A program made the position numbers and the translations under genes. Shown piece after piece: positions 32,303 through 43,482 of a stretch of 64,000 nucleotides of DNA (position 1 is the stretch's first letter; every line of letters begins with the position of its first letter). The notes under the pieces are model-generated. The model was not told the origin of the DNA, made no database searches, and worked only from the letters and a program-made list of their open reading frames with translations. The DNA comes from Onchidella celtica. Its lineage: Eukaryota; Mollusca; Gastropoda; Systellommatophora; Onchidiidae. Location of the stretch: assembly GCA_963931925.1 (NCBI GenBank), contig OZ007569.1, positions 72,344,118 through 72,408,117 of the forward strand, read 5' to 3'.

Positions 32303-33414
32303 TGTCACGAGTGGAGTGAGCGATAGTTAATAATTACGGGGAGGGGAAAGGAGGAGAGTAAAATTAACGCACGGAGACAAGTGAGAAGTCGTGCATGTCA
32401 TGAGCGGGGGGTCTGAATGAGACGAAAGCGCTGCATTACTATGACTGCAAGTTAGAGGGTCCTACTGAACGGACGTTAGGAAGAGCCCAGGGGGCGGACA
32501 TAAGTGAAAGCAGTCGGGAGACGGATGAGTGTTGTTCCAGTGATGACTGGTAGGTAGGACGTTGATTGATAATTATGATTGATGTATTATATGATATTCG
32601 TCTATTACCATGATGTAAATAAGTATATGTGAGGAATGTGGAAGTCCTTGATATTGGATATAGTAATGTGCGCCATGAGCGATAGATGAAAGTGAGTTCA
32701 TGGATTTGTAGCACGAGTGAGGATTGTGTACTCCGATGGAGATGTGTTACCGTAAGATGTGTGGTGAGTGAAAGGTGAACTATTATGTGTACGCTTCATG
32801 AGTTGTAAGGAGAGGTGGAGTGAATAGAAATGGAAGGGTGTTATACCAATGTAATGTTATTCTTGTAGGTGTCGGGGACGGGCCGAAGAGCCACCTCGAT
32901 GAACACAAGTGATAGGCCAGCATAGGGCCGGAGGCCATACATAGGCCAGAAGTGAGACTGTCGGTGCAGGACAGTAGAGGCACATAAAGTCGTGGCAGTC
33001 AGGCCACGGACAGGGACGTAGATATGAGAGTGAATGAGATATTATAGTATTGCCATGTTGATGGGCAAGTGAACTGATAAGGTGGATGCCAATAGGAAGG
33101 TGATAGTGAGAGACTGCGGTGCCAGTGAATCATTAATGTACTATTAAGACCCTGAGGGGAGAGGCTGAGGCCGAAGTGCCTTTAGGAAGTAACTACCGGA
33201 TCGTGGATCCGAGGAAGAGTGCATGTGAGAGTAAGGCCGTTGTACGGCAGTGAAGTTCAATAATATAATGTATGTAATTGCGCTATTATCTGTATAATTT
33301 ATGTATAATAAATGTGTGAGTCTGATGGGTTGTTCTGTTAAGTGTTAAACTTGTTCGTTCGTGATTGTTGTCCTGTCATAACTTATTACATCTCCCAGTC
33401 TGGGATTTGTGACA
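32303..33414 (+). repeat. E2 3' LTR
   Basis: Same as the 5' LTR apart from one change in CCTGAGGGGAGAGG (33156-33169). Confidence 0.95.
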
Positions 33415-33856
33415 ATGTGCTATTAAGATGTACTACTGTGACACGGATGTACTACTGTGCGATTGAGATACTCATGTGAATTGAATTATTAACGTGCTAT
33501 GGCCATGTGAGGTGCTATAGGAGGCTAAGGTGTTATTGCCATAGGGAGGCGCTATTGAGAGACTGTGGTGCGAAAGAATACTAGGGTGTTATTAAGACCC
33601 TGAGTGGAGAGGCTGAGGCCGAAGTGTCTTTAGAGTAATTACCGGGTTGTGGACCCGAGGAAGTGTGCTTACGGGAAGAAGGCCGTGGACGGCAGTTAAA
33701 TTAAGTACTATAATGTATGTCATTGCATTTCTATCTTTATCTTACGTTTAATAAATGTGTGAGTCTGATGGGTTGTTCTGTTAAGTGTTATACGTGTTCG
33801 TTCGTGATTGTTGTCCTGTTATAATTATTGCATCTCCCAGTCTGGGATTTGTGACA
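33415..33856 (+). repeat. E1 3' LTR, right piece
   Basis: Continues the E1 LTR after E2. A 19-bp local duplication around gatgtactactgtg (about 33430-33465) is absent from the 5' LTR. Confidence 0.93.
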
Positions 33857-34802
33857 ATAATAAATGTTAATTTCTCCTGGCAGAGGCTGCTTCAAAGTTC
33901 CTTACTTACAGCAAAGCTATTGGTATTAACACTATAAATTACAGTTCAGTCCTTGTACCATAATGAAGCCTACTATTAGTACTAACATTATGACATGCAG
34001 TTCAGTCCTCCCTCAAAAGTATGAAATCAAGCAATTTAGCCCTGTTAACTGATCAGTGCGCAACAAAATTTTTTTCTTGCATTAAGACGAGGCCTACCAC
34101 TTCTGCTGAGGTTGGCTACCAACCATTGTGCAAACACATTATTGTGTATCAAAGTTCCAATTATCAAGTGCGCACTCGGAAACTTTGAATCTCAAATTTT
34201 TCACTTGAAACAAATATTAAGGGCTTTAACGTCATTTCCAGAATTTAAGGAACTTTCAAGTGCTTATTTTTTTCCTTTATGAAACTTAAGGACTTTAATT
34301 AAGGACTTTTGAGGACCTGTGTGAACCCTGACTTCAAGGCTAATCAGAGGCCAACAAACGTACGCTCCATATGACAGTCTTTTGAAAACATTAAGTATCT
34401 TATCTCACCGTTTTTACACTGTGGAGAAATTGGACCGATCAGACTAAAAGATGTTTGTATCAGTTTCATTAATGCTTTCCATGCTGGACTGAATAAAGAT
34501 GACAAGGTGTGTTACTGCACTGCAAGGGAACCGTGGACTTCCTTGTTATCTTCACATGTTCTACAAGTCTGAGTTGATGACCCTCAATACAGAATTAACG
34601 ACAAATCAAAATATGATTAAGATGAAGATCCTCTGAACATAACAATCTGTTGGGCATTGTACAGAAGAACTTTTGGGACGAATCTTGTGTGCAGAAATCC
34701 TGACTTTCCATTGGTAAAGCGGCATAAAAGTACATGTACATGCTTACAAGTGTAAATCGCAATAGAATGACGGACAAATGCCTACAATGTCAGAGATTGG
34801 TA
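33857..34802. other. Noncoding stretch right of E1
   Basis: Includes short degenerate repeats around ttacagttcagtcc (33935-34015) and AAGGAC-rich sequence near 34250-34320. No coding exon is supported. Confidence 0.5.
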
Positions 34803-34937
34803 GCCCAGCCCCTGAAGTTGCCAGGGTGCCGGCCAAGCTCTTGTACCAAGGTGCTAACCAAGCCCTAGAAGTTACCAAGGTGCTAGCCAAGCCCTTGAAG
34901 TTACCAAAGTGCTAGCCAAGCCCTTGAAGTTGCCAAG
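34803..34937 (+). repeat. 29-bp minisatellite, about four and a half copies
   Basis: Unit gtgctagccaagcccttgaa plus gttaccaag; clear copies start at 34851, 34880 and 34909, with two degenerate ones before. Confidence 0.9.
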
Positions 34938-36588
34938 CGAGTGGAATGAGCTTTGAATAGTGACCTACCAATGCCGACTGACAGCTTTTAAAGTGGCTTT
35001 TGTTGGTTGATCAGTAACTTAGTACGTGTACTGATGTACTCGTAATAGGATCATATACATGAAGTATGAAGTTCTTTTATTCTTTCCTTGCATGCACTCT
35101 AACCCTTAACAGCTTGGGTTTAGTAAATTTTGTGAACTTCCTACACATACATTGTATGCATTTCTTTTGTACTAATCTTGTTTATTATATGTACATATCA
35201 ACTGCAGTCCACTGGTGGTGTGAATTAAAGTCTTTGTTGAAGTGGTAACTGAACACTTGATGATCTGCCTGCTCAACTTCTCTGTTTGTCGATGTAAGTA
35301 TAGCTCTTCATCCACTTATTACTCTGCCTACATGTATACTCGTACACGGTGTATATTTTATCCTGTCGGTGTTATGTCTCCAGTTGACTAATCTCTTCTC
35401 CAGCACTGACCTCTGTCAGCCCACTACTGGACAGCAGCATTGACCATGTCATCATCATCAACATTTTGAACATCAACATCATCATCATTTGACATCATTC
35501 CCATCAGCTTCTTCAACAACAACAACAGCATCATCAATATCATCATCAACACAACAACATCACACCATAACATCCTTAGGTGTGTCAGTGTGTCAGCAGG
35601 TTCCATCAGTAATATCCAAGCACTATCACTGACCAACCCTTTGACCAGTGTGGCCACTCATACTGGACAATAACTACAACATATCCCCGTATTACACATT
35701 TCAAACACAGAAATCAGGTAGGGGAGGAAAAAGAAAGACAAAACTTTTCTCCTCTCAAGTCATTTCTTTCTGGACTGAAAAACTCCATTTTAAATGTTAA
35801 AGACACTTACAATCATTAATGACCACATGATCAAATGAAAAAATGTGGACAAATACAGATGGTATTCCAAGTGTCAAGAGCTTTTTCCTTCTCTCCCATT
35901 TTTCTTTTTCTTTCATCCTCTCTGAAGGTTGGTGTTCTTCATCCATAGCCAGTCAGACCTTCCAATGCCCACACAACCAACTGGACATTCTTGGACCATC
36001 AACGAGATTGAGTGGCAAATCACAATAGATTCCCTAGTTGTATAACCAACTGGACAGTGCCTTAGCTATGTTTGCTAGTGAATGGACTTTGGAACATGAA
36101 GTTGACAATGTAGACTGGTCATTGACCAGATTTAGTGCTTTCTTGTGCCACTGACTGCCAGTTTCTACTTCACATTTATTTGTTTGATTACCGCTCCAAT
36201 GACAAAAAGTGTCTAAGCGGAACTTTTTGCGTTAATTTATAATTGTTCATTCACATGACACAGACATGAATATCCGAATTATTTACAAAAGAAGAATCCG
36301 ACACACTCCAGCATTTGCACTACTGATGAGTTTGAGCACCAAATCACTACCACGCTATGGCAATGCTACAAGGGAGGACACCACATTGTCCCAAAAGTGT
36401 CTGGCAGATCAACACAGGGAACATCACAAAACCAGGGCCGATCTGTAAATAAATAACAATAAATTTTGGATCTACAAATAAACATCACCAATTCAAGTTA
36501 CAACAGGTCATAACAGTAGAAATCCCTATGTTTCAAAGATGCTATTGTATCCAATGTGTATTGTACATGACATGTATTGTCAATTCAA
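34938..36588. other. Noncoding stretch with ATC/AAC-rich simple sequence
   Basis: 35444-35575 is rich in atc and aac triplets, which creates a low-complexity minus-strand open frame. No gene is supported. Confidence 0.5.
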
Positions 36589-37116
36589 CCCATTACTGCC
36601 AAATGTGCCACAATGTGCCATCAAAACTAGGCGAAGGGACCTGACAAGCATGCTGCATTTGTTGTCTTCAAGTGTTCCTGGCAACTAGGCTTGTCAATAT
36701 TGGAAAAAATGCGATATACATGTAGTGGCATGTTATTTTAGACAATACTGTGATCTTCTTTTTTTGAAAAAACAGAAAACTTCTCTCTGTTTTCTGCTTT
36801 CTTTGACAATTTTTCATTGTTTGTAAACATGACATTTCAAGGACATGTACAATTTATTTGGGAGATCAGGGATGAAACAAAAACTCCAAATGTTGGAGAT
36901 TTGCATAAAAATATTGGCAGTAATGCAGAAATAAAAATCAAAACTGGAAGAAAAAAAAAACTGTTTAAATTTTTGTTTTTCTTTTACATTATTTTTAAGT
37001 ACATGTATTCTACATGTATTTCATTTCTTATAAAAAGTAAACATTTTTAAAGTTGGATAAAATTGCTCAGGCTGAAAGGGGAGTGGATTTGTAAAAGTAA
37101 GTAAGGCAGTAATGGG
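36589..37116. mobile_element. TTAA-flanked MITE, copy 1
   Basis: Termini CCCATTACTGCC and GGCAGTAATGGG are perfect inverted repeats, extending to AACCC...GGGTT. TTAA follows on the right (37117-37120) and TCAA precedes on the left. The interior shares blocks with 51372-51815 (ttgtaaacatg, gcagggatgaaac-type). TTAA plus CCC/GGG ends suit a piggyBac-like or Kolobok-like origin. Confidence 0.65.
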
Positions 37117-37120
37117 TTAA

Positions 37121-37777
37121 ATACAGTTGCAAAAATACATTCAGTTCCTTGCATGACTGTTGCACCATTCAGAAATTCCCAAAGACACACAACTTTTATT
37201 TCTTGTAACTATAAGCTCCTCCAGAAATATCGCATTCTAATCTATATTGCACAAATTGTCATCGTTCCCCAAGACTGTACTAACCCAAAAATTCAAAAAA
37301 TTGATTTTTATGCATTGCGGGAATACAGCAAACTTGTTGTATCTCCAGGTTTATGAATAATAGGAGCTTACTCGGAAACACCACCATATTCCTCTCAATG
37401 ATCTCATTTTTAAGGGAGATACAAGAATGCTGCTTCTCTGTAACTTGGAACTGATTAAAGATAGCGGAATAACGAAAAAATTGCAAGTAGCAGTTTGCCA
37501 TTATTACAGTATTGCCATTATGAACCCCAATTCATAACCTGGAGATACAACAATTTTGCTCTACACCCGCGGTATGTTCAACTACATTCAAAGCTGCATC
37601 AAATGATCTTGGCTCTTGACTCCTAAGCCGAAAAATAACCAAACAGCAAACTTTCAAAAAGTCATTGTACTAGGCCAGTTGTACTAAAATAAAACAGTTT
37701 TTTTGCTTCTCCTGAAAAGTAGCCAAAACCTGTTACTACAGTTTCACTCCAGGGAACAGTGATGAAATCTAACCTAC
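37121..37777. other. Intronic or 3' flanking sequence of TDP1
   Basis: Downstream of the last recognised TDP1 exon in gene orientation. No final exon was found here. Confidence 0.5.
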
Positions 37778-37889
37778 CTCCTTTCACATAGCTTGTAGGT
37801 GGGAGGTCATAGGGCAATGGTAAAATGGGCGTGTCTGTCCCAGCCACATCTTCCACTCGACTGCTCACACTGAAGGCATTCTTGCACCC
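37778..37889 (-). CDS. TDP1: TDP1 exon encoding the LPYDLPP region
   Basis: 112-nt exon with acceptor TTTACAG before 37889 and donor GTAGGT after 37778. It reads GCKNAFSVSSRVEDV to PILPLPYDLPPTSYVKGG, matching the penultimate TDP1 block (human FPVPYDLPPELY). It begins in phase 0, as the previous exon requires, and ends with one base of a codon. The terminal exon, which should code the short PWIW...DTHG-type end, was not found in the window. Confidence 0.85.
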
Positions 37890-38349
37890 CTGTAAAGTAA
37901 CAGAAGTTTTTCATCAGCCCACAATTGGTTGTCAGTCTCACAAACGGTGTACTGGAATATATCAATGATCTGGTGGTTTAAGTTATGACTACCTATTCAC
38001 TGCTCATGGTGAGATCTATATTCTCATAAAGTGACGTATCCATTTTTGAAGTTATGGGTAGAAACATTTTTGCCAGACCCAAGAATAACAAAAGTGACCC
38101 AAAACGTTGAAACGTTGTCCCACCTTCCTGCCATCTCAATTTAATGAGGTTGTTTCCATTAGGCTTAACCCTAACAAGCCAACGAGTGGCCCAATTAATT
38201 TACAGTGCAAGACAATGGGGCCAGTGCCATGGCCTTGTAGCCAGTCAGAATGCTTGTTTCATAAAATCTGCAGATCTGTATATCAAGGGCCAATCTTCCT
38301 GCTGTTGTAAACACATCATTTTTTTGTCCTGTGAACCCCCGTCTTCTTA
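37890..38349. other. TDP1 intron sequence before LINE
   Basis: Noncoding. Its right end ACCCCCGTCTTCTTA (38335-38349) resembles ACCCCTCGTCTCTA after the LINE (42900-42913), a possible imperfect target duplication. Confidence 0.5.
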
Positions 38350-38802
38350 GATGGGTACCCGCTGCTCCGAGGGTCCTGCTGTTGCAGTGTTTCCGGGAAA
38401 CCGACTACTGAGATCGAATACTGGTCCTGTCTCGGTAGGTCTCTCGTACAAGGTGCATGCGAACGAGTGGTACTAGCAGATGATCACCGTTTCGCCTATG
38501 ACCATTCCGCAGCCTCCGGGCTCCGGATAAGCCCGATCCCAGGTCTGGAGAGACCCGGGGAGAATTTCTTCTCGACCGCCACGTGGTAGCAGCGGGGTAG
38601 CCCAAGCTGGGGGCTGGCTAACAGGGACGGGCTGACGGCTGACCTTCCCGAAGCCGTTAAACACTGGGAGCTTTCCGTTACTGTAGGCAGAAGGGGGCAT
38701 ATTGCCTAGCAGAACGCAGTGGTGGCAGTCCCCGATTGAGGGCCGGGGACTGATCAGATCGATCCTTCGATAAGTCGTGCAGCAAGCACTACATGACAAT
38801 GA
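38350..38802 (+). promoter_or_regulatory. LINE 5' UTR / probable internal promoter region
   Basis: Noncoding, clearly more GC-rich than the neighbourhood, with hairpin arms such as AGTCCCCG/CGGGGACT (38727-38734 and 38744-38751). Full-length LINEs of this type carry promoter activity in this position; the exact site is not visible. Confidence 0.4.
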
Positions 38803-39909
38803 CTTAAACGAGACAATGACCGCACGCTGGCGGATGAGAAAGTGAGATTCTGGTCACGACGTAATACGAATCAGTCGGTTCAGGCTGTCATCAGCCTCCA
38901 TTTGTCTGAAAGGGGCTCAAGCAGTAACAAACACCCACTAATCATGATGGTAAAATATGGCAAAAATAAACGTGGGGCTGAGAAACCCAGACATATTCTC
39001 CGTAGGGAGGATGGCAGTTGCCAGGTCCCCTTGCGCAAGTATGCTACTGGTGACCTGTGTCCGAATGCGAGTGTGAATGCGTGTGTGAAAACTAAGAAGG
39101 GGACCCTAGCGGCGAGGGATCCCCCTGCGACACTTAACATGTTGCAGCTTAACGTCTGCGGCCTTCGCCCGAAGGTCTTGGAGCTAACTAAGCTCCTAAA
39201 GGCAAAACATATACATGTAGCTCTGCTTCAAGAGACTCTACTGAATGGGAGAGGCGCGCACGTCACAGGGTATACCTTATACACCTGCTCGTGTACTAAG
39301 TGCAGAGGCATTGCCACATTGGTCCGTAATGATATTACGGCCGTGAGGCAACACGCCCTGACGAGCAAGGGTGAAGCCGATACCCTCACTCTTACAGTAT
39401 GGAAGGACGGCGTGTCCTTTACCATCACGAATGTGTACAATCCCCCAAAGGTCCCCTGCGACCTAGGGCTGACAGAGGCTACCTTTAATAATATCATCAT
39501 AGGAGGAGACTTCAACGCACGAAGCCCTGAAATGGGATACGCCCCAGAATCCACGAACATCGCAGGAAGAAATGTCGAAGATCTCCTCCTAAGTTCGAAC
39601 CTGGTCCGGATACAATCAAGTGACTCCGCGCCTACTTGCCTGCATCGAGCAAACGGCGCGGAGAGTCGGCCCGACATTACGCTTCTATCTGCTGACCTCG
39701 TTACCAGACACAGCTACACAGTCCTCGAGGACGTAGGTAGCGACCACCTTCCTCTCCTCGTACAAATCCAGACCAAAACAGCTAAGAAGAAGGAGAAGCG
39801 TTTAAACTGGAATTATAAGCGAGGCAGATGGGAAGAGTTCAGAGAGACTTTAGGCTTAACGAGGTGGACCCCAACGAGGGTTCTATTGACGAAGCCAACG
39901 CCGTACTGA
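38803..39909 (+). pseudogene. I-group LINE endonuclease part of the ORF
   Basis: The frame is open from 38803; the first ATG in frame is 38944. It encodes an apurinic-type endonuclease: LNMLQLNVCGLRPKV, VALLQETLLNGRG, ITNVYNPPKVP, IIIGGDFNARSP, SRPDITLLSADLV and the closing VLEDVGSDHLPLLVQI. The domain appears complete. Around 39850-39880 (EEFRETL) the protein's continuation moves into another frame (NEVDPNEGSIDEAN), so the native ORF was split by a small indel. The trailing residues to 39909 are out of frame. Function: nicks target DNA to prime reverse transcription. Confidence 0.82.
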
Positions 39910-42869
39910 CTACGGCCGTGCTCGCAGCTGCTAAGCGGAGTATTCCGCGAGGACTGCAGCCCCTAAATCGCTTGCCCTGGTCAAAGGAACTTGAACAGGC
40001 GGTCCGACAGCGTAAGAGGGCGAGAAGAAAAGCAAAAACGAACACGGCGTCCAGGATCGAGTACAACAGATTGACCGCTAAAGTCAAGCTATTGTCTAGA
40101 AGCACAAAAAGGGCAAAGTGGTTAAACCTGTGTGAGTCTCTGAACGTGGACCCGAGTGGTGGCCGAGCGTGGACCGTCCTGAACCGCCTTAATCGGGGGC
40201 AAAGAGTGAAGAATGTCGCTCCGATGCGGGCAAATGGGACGGTCGCGGTGACAGACCATAAGCGTGCAATCATGCTTAACCGACACTTTGCCAGTACAAA
40301 TAAGAGTGGCAAAGCTACGAATACGGACAAGGGGCTCCGTAAGGTCAGGCGTCAGCTCGAAAAGTCGCAGGTAGACAGCGATTACGAGGGTCTAAACAGT
40401 GAGTTCACCCTAGAGGAACTGGAGAGAGCACTTGGCAAGTGTAAAAATCGCAAAGCGCCAGGCCCGGACAAAATCTCCAACGAGATGTTGCTCCAGATGG
40501 GCCCGATGGCAAAGAAATGGCTCCTAGCCTTAATAAATAGAACGTGGCATCAAGGAAAGCTCCCCATTGACTGGAAAAAGGCAGTGGTGACAGCTATCCC
40601 GAAATCAGGCAAAGATGGTACCGAACCATCACATTATAGGCCAATATCCCTTACCTCTTGCATCTGCAAAGTAGGGGAGAGGATGGTTAACTACCGGCTG
40701 ACCTGGTATCTAGAAGAGCGCGGTCTTCTAGACAGACACCAGGCGGGCTTCCGTAGTGGCAGGCAGACGATGGACCAGCTTATCCGATTGACCCAAGCGG
40801 TCAATAATGGTTTCCATAGGCGGGAGCATACTATCGCCGTATTCGTCGATCTCAAACAAGCGTACGATAAGGTGTGTAAAGGTGGGCTACTCCTCAAATT
40901 ACTCAAGGCGGAGGTCAAAGGAAACTTGTATGCATGGGTAAAAGATTTCCTTCACAATCGAACAGTCCGTACCAGAGTGAACGGACAGACTTCAAGCCAA
41001 CTCACCATGGAGAATGACCTACCGCAAGGTTCAGCATTAAGCTGCACGCTGTTTGCAGCTTACACCGGCGACCTTACCCAACACCTGAGATGCGAAAAAG
41101 CAATGTATGCCGACGATATGGTAATCTGGAAGACAGGAAAGCATGTCCAATGGTTACAGCGAGACCTTAACCGGGACCTCGCGACGCTTGCCTGCTACTG
41201 CCGATTGTGGAAGATGGAGATAAACGTCGATAAGACCGTTTATCAACTCTTCACCAACGGCAAACACGCCCAGAAAGCCACCATCACTCTTAAGATTAAT
41301 GGCCAGACACTAAAAAGGGAAAGCGCACCACGATACCTGGGAGTTGAACTTGACAGCAGGCTCAACTTGCAGACACACGTCAACAAGCTTGAGTCTGAGG
41401 CTAAGAGGCGATTAACACTGTTGAAAACGCTCGCCAGTACCAACTGGGGTGCCACTGGGAAGGTTCTCAGACAGCTATATCTAGCCTACGTCCGAGCAGG
41501 CCTGGAGTATAGCCAACCACTGCAACCAATGGCCAGCGACCGAACGCTGTCGGCGCTGGACCGAGTCCAGAACAGCGCCATGAGACTCATAACAGGCTGC
41601 CTCAAAACCACTCCTACGAATGCTCTGGAAATTATGACCAATGTGGAACCACTGGCAACCAGAAGGGAAGAAAGCGTACTACAGCAGTATGAGAGGTTAA
41701 AAAGGCTCGAGCCGGACTATCCGGCGCGGGAGGCGATCGAAACCGACCCGCCACCGAAAATATTTCAGAAGAAGTCGTTCCTGGGCGAAGCCAAACGACT
41801 AACTGAGGAGTATGGGCTAGAACAAGAGAGAATGCCCCTTTGGTTATGGATGAAAGAGCCACCTCACGCCTCCCTGAAACCCCCAGTGATCAAAACCACG
41901 CTTCTAGACACAAACATGACTAAGGAGGTCAATCCCACGATTCTGAAAACGGCTGCTGGCGAAACTATTGATTCGTACCCAGCACATATGATTAAGGCTT
42001 ATACTGACGGCTCGGCAGTACAGGCGACTACGAATGCAGGGTACGGAGCAATAATATACTACCCTGACGGCACCGACACCGAAAAGATCTATGGGCCGTG
42101 TGGGGCGAATGGCTCCAACTTCGACGCTGAGGCGACAGCGATTTGGAGGACACTGACTACGGTTTTCAATGGCTTTGAAAACGGAACAGTATCGCCAGAA
42201 GATATTGTTGTGTTCACAGACTCAAGGGCCACGTTGATGGCCGTCCAATCGCTCAACCACAAGCTCGAGGCACGTGGCGCAGATAAAATCAGACATATCT
42301 GCCACCAGATCATAAGTGGATACGGTGTCGAGGTCCACCTCCAGTGGATCCCCGCACACATAGGAATCCGGGGCAACGAGGTTGCAGATAGCCTAGCGAA
42401 ACAGGGGACCAGGGGCGAACAGCCAAAGCACCCCATGTCTTACCCAGCAGCCCGAGCCAGAATCCGCGCTCACGGACGCAGGAAATGGTTATATCAATGG
42501 GCAAACTCGGATAAAGGACGTAGGGTGTATCATAACCAAACCAAACCAGACATCAAAGACCCGATTTTGACACTAGAGCGTAAATACGCTACTATTATAC
42601 AGCGTATGAGGACGGGACATGTCCAGTTGAACACACATTTAAACCGTTTCAACCCACTCCGTGAGCCAGTATGCCGGCACTGCGGGTCCCCGCAGGAGAC
42701 AGTCGAGCACATACTTGCGGAGTGCCAAGGACTGAAAGAACTGAGATCCCGCTACCTCCCTGATACCCCGACAGTCTCCAATTGCCTTTATGGGGACGTT
42801 AAACAATTAAAGAATACTGCCATATTCGCCATTGCCGTCACGAGTAAAAACTCGATCGGCCAGGGTTGA
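39828..42869 (+). CDS. I-group LINE reverse transcriptase-RNase H
   Basis: The 1013-codon frame overlaps the endonuclease frame by 82 bases; its ATG is probably not a natural start. RT motifs in order: KNRKAPGPDKISNEML, SHYRPISLTSCICKVGERM, LDRHQAGFRSGRQT, AVFVDLKQAYDKV, LPQGSALSCTLFAAY and the catalytic AMYADDMVIW near residue 425. RNase H near 720-860: KAYTDGSAVQ, DAEATAIWR, VVFTDSRATLMA and WIPAHIGIRGNEVADSLAK, so all catalytic acids and the His are present. A C-terminal CCHC-like motif lies near 947 (CRHCGSPQETVEHILAEC). The RT-RNase H part shows no stop, suggesting a fairly young copy disabled mainly by one frameshift. Confidence 0.87.
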   Translation: MGRVQRDFRLNEVDPNEGSIDEANAVLTTAVLAAAKRSIPRGLQPLNRLPWSKELEQAVRQRKRARRKAKTNTASRIEYNRLTAKVKLLSRSTKRAKWLNLCESLNVDPSGGRAWTVLNRLNRGQRVKNVAPMRANGTVAVTDHKRAIMLNRHFASTNKSGKATNTDKGLRKVRRQLEKSQVDSDYEGLNSEFTLEELERALGKCKNRKAPGPDKISNEMLLQMGPMAKKWLLALINRTWHQGKLPIDWKKAVVTAIPKSGKDGTEPSHYRPISLTSCICKVGERMVNYRLTWYLEERGLLDRHQAGFRSGRQTMDQLIRLTQAVNNGFHRREHTIAVFVDLKQAYDKVCKGGLLLKLLKAEVKGNLYAWVKDFLHNRTVRTRVNGQTSSQLTMENDLPQGSALSCTLFAAYTGDLTQHLRCEKAMYADDMVIWKTGKHVQWLQRDLNRDLATLACYCRLWKMEINVDKTVYQLFTNGKHAQKATITLKINGQTLKRESAPRYLGVELDSRLNLQTHVNKLESEAKRRLTLLKTLASTNWGATGKVLRQLYLAYVRAGLEYSQPLQPMASDRTLSALDRVQNSAMRLITGCLKTTPTNALEIMTNVEPLATRREESVLQQYERLKRLEPDYPAREAIETDPPPKIFQKKSFLGEAKRLTEEYGLEQERMPLWLWMKEPPHASLKPPVIKTTLLDTNMTKEVNPTILKTAAGETIDSYPAHMIKAYTDGSAVQATTNAGYGAIIYYPDGTDTEKIYGPCGANGSNFDAEATAIWRTLTTVFNGFENGTVSPEDIVVFTDSRATLMAVQSLNHKLEARGADKIRHICHQIISGYGVEVHLQWIPAHIGIRGNEVADSLAKQGTRGEQPKHPMSYPAARARIRAHGRRKWLYQWANSDKGRRVYHNQTKPDIKDPILTLERKYATIIQRMRTGHVQLNTHLNRFNPLREPVCRHCGSPQETVEHILAECQGLKELRSRYLPDTPTVSNCLYGDVKQLKNTAIFAIAVTSKNSIGQG

Positions 42870-42913
42870 GCAATAGAATAGATGGGTACCAACCAAAATA
42901 CCCCTCGTCTCTA

Positions 42914-43482
42914 AAGGGTTAATGTCAGCGTGTGGGGTTTTCAGGTATTATGGTGGACACTTCAACATTTCTTTGGCACAGTGTCTGCTGTTTAATTTCC
43001 CTTGATGCCAATGTGGCCAGGGGTCCAGTGGAGAGAAATTTTATATTCCTTATTGGACAAAATGTGAAGATGATATAACAGTTTATTGATTTCATGGATT
43101 TTCATATTAACTGGGCTTTCCAAAGCCTAATCGTGAGACAGTGAATCAGAGAAGATAATAAAGTGTCTGCATTTAGAATTGAATATATCATTTATGCCCA
43201 CGTTGTTTGCATGGATTTCAGCAGTAAAAACAGAGTGAGAGGCTTACGGAATTGAAATTGAGACATTTGGTGACACTGTCCAAATTAGAGAATATGGCAG
43301 CACCCACTGGCTTGTGGATTTGAAGGGGGGGGGAGCAGGTTTATACCTGGCAATGCCAGAGACCTCACCTAGTTGTTACCGGAGACAAGACAAATTTGGT
43401 GGCACGGTACACGCACTGTCGGAGTGGGACGTTATTAAGTGATATAATCAGACAGCAGAGATACCAAAGTTATCAAACTTAC
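42914..43482. other. TDP1 intron
   Basis: Between the LINE and the [10 protein letters not shown] exon; no features except a G-run near 43326-43334. Confidence 0.5.

Larger units (their letters stand above)
25675..33414 (+). mobile_element. E2: young integrase-deleted Gmr1-like element nested in E1; TSD ATGTG
   Basis: LTRs 25675-26786 and 32303-33414, each 1112 bp, with one difference found by eye. Target duplication ATGTG at 25670-25674 and 33415-33419, within the 3' LTR of E1. The internal region has a primer site, leader, one uninterrupted gag-pol frame and a polypurine tract. Near-identical LTRs and an open frame mark it as a very recent insertion. The integrase catalytic core is missing, so self-insertion is not expected. 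Confidence 0.95.
17796..33856 (+). mobile_element. E1: Gmr1-like LTR retrotransposon, interrupted by nested E2; TSD ATAAT
   Basis: 5' LTR 17796-18921, internal region 18922-24966, 3' LTR in two pieces (24967-25674 and 33415-33856). ATAAT flanks the whole unit at 17791-17795 and 33857-33861. Internal order is gag, protease, integrase, reverse transcriptase, RNase H. The two LTRs differ at only about eight positions plus one short duplication by eye, so E1 is fairly young. Its coding region is nevertheless broken in gag (a stop and a frameshift) and RT (two indels). Its integrase core is intact. E2 landed later inside its 3' LTR. Confidence 0.95.
38350..42913 (+). mobile_element. I-group LINE with RNase H, in a TDP1 intron (antisense to the gene)
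   Basis: A GC-rich 5' region (38350-38800) leads into endonuclease, RT, RNase H and a C-terminal zinc motif; a 40-bp 3' tail follows. The decamer gatgggtacc occurs at both ends (38350-38359, 42881-42890). The combination of apurinic endonuclease, RT and RNase H with no separate ORF1 suggests the I/Ingi/Vingi/Nimb group; the clade within it is not settled. Confidence 0.78.

Noticed and set aside
35424-35657. Minus-strand frame with SAWILLMEPADTLTH as a possible last TDP1 exon
   Set aside because: The acceptor phase does not fit the preceding exon, the match is poor, and the rest is low-complexity triplet repeat.
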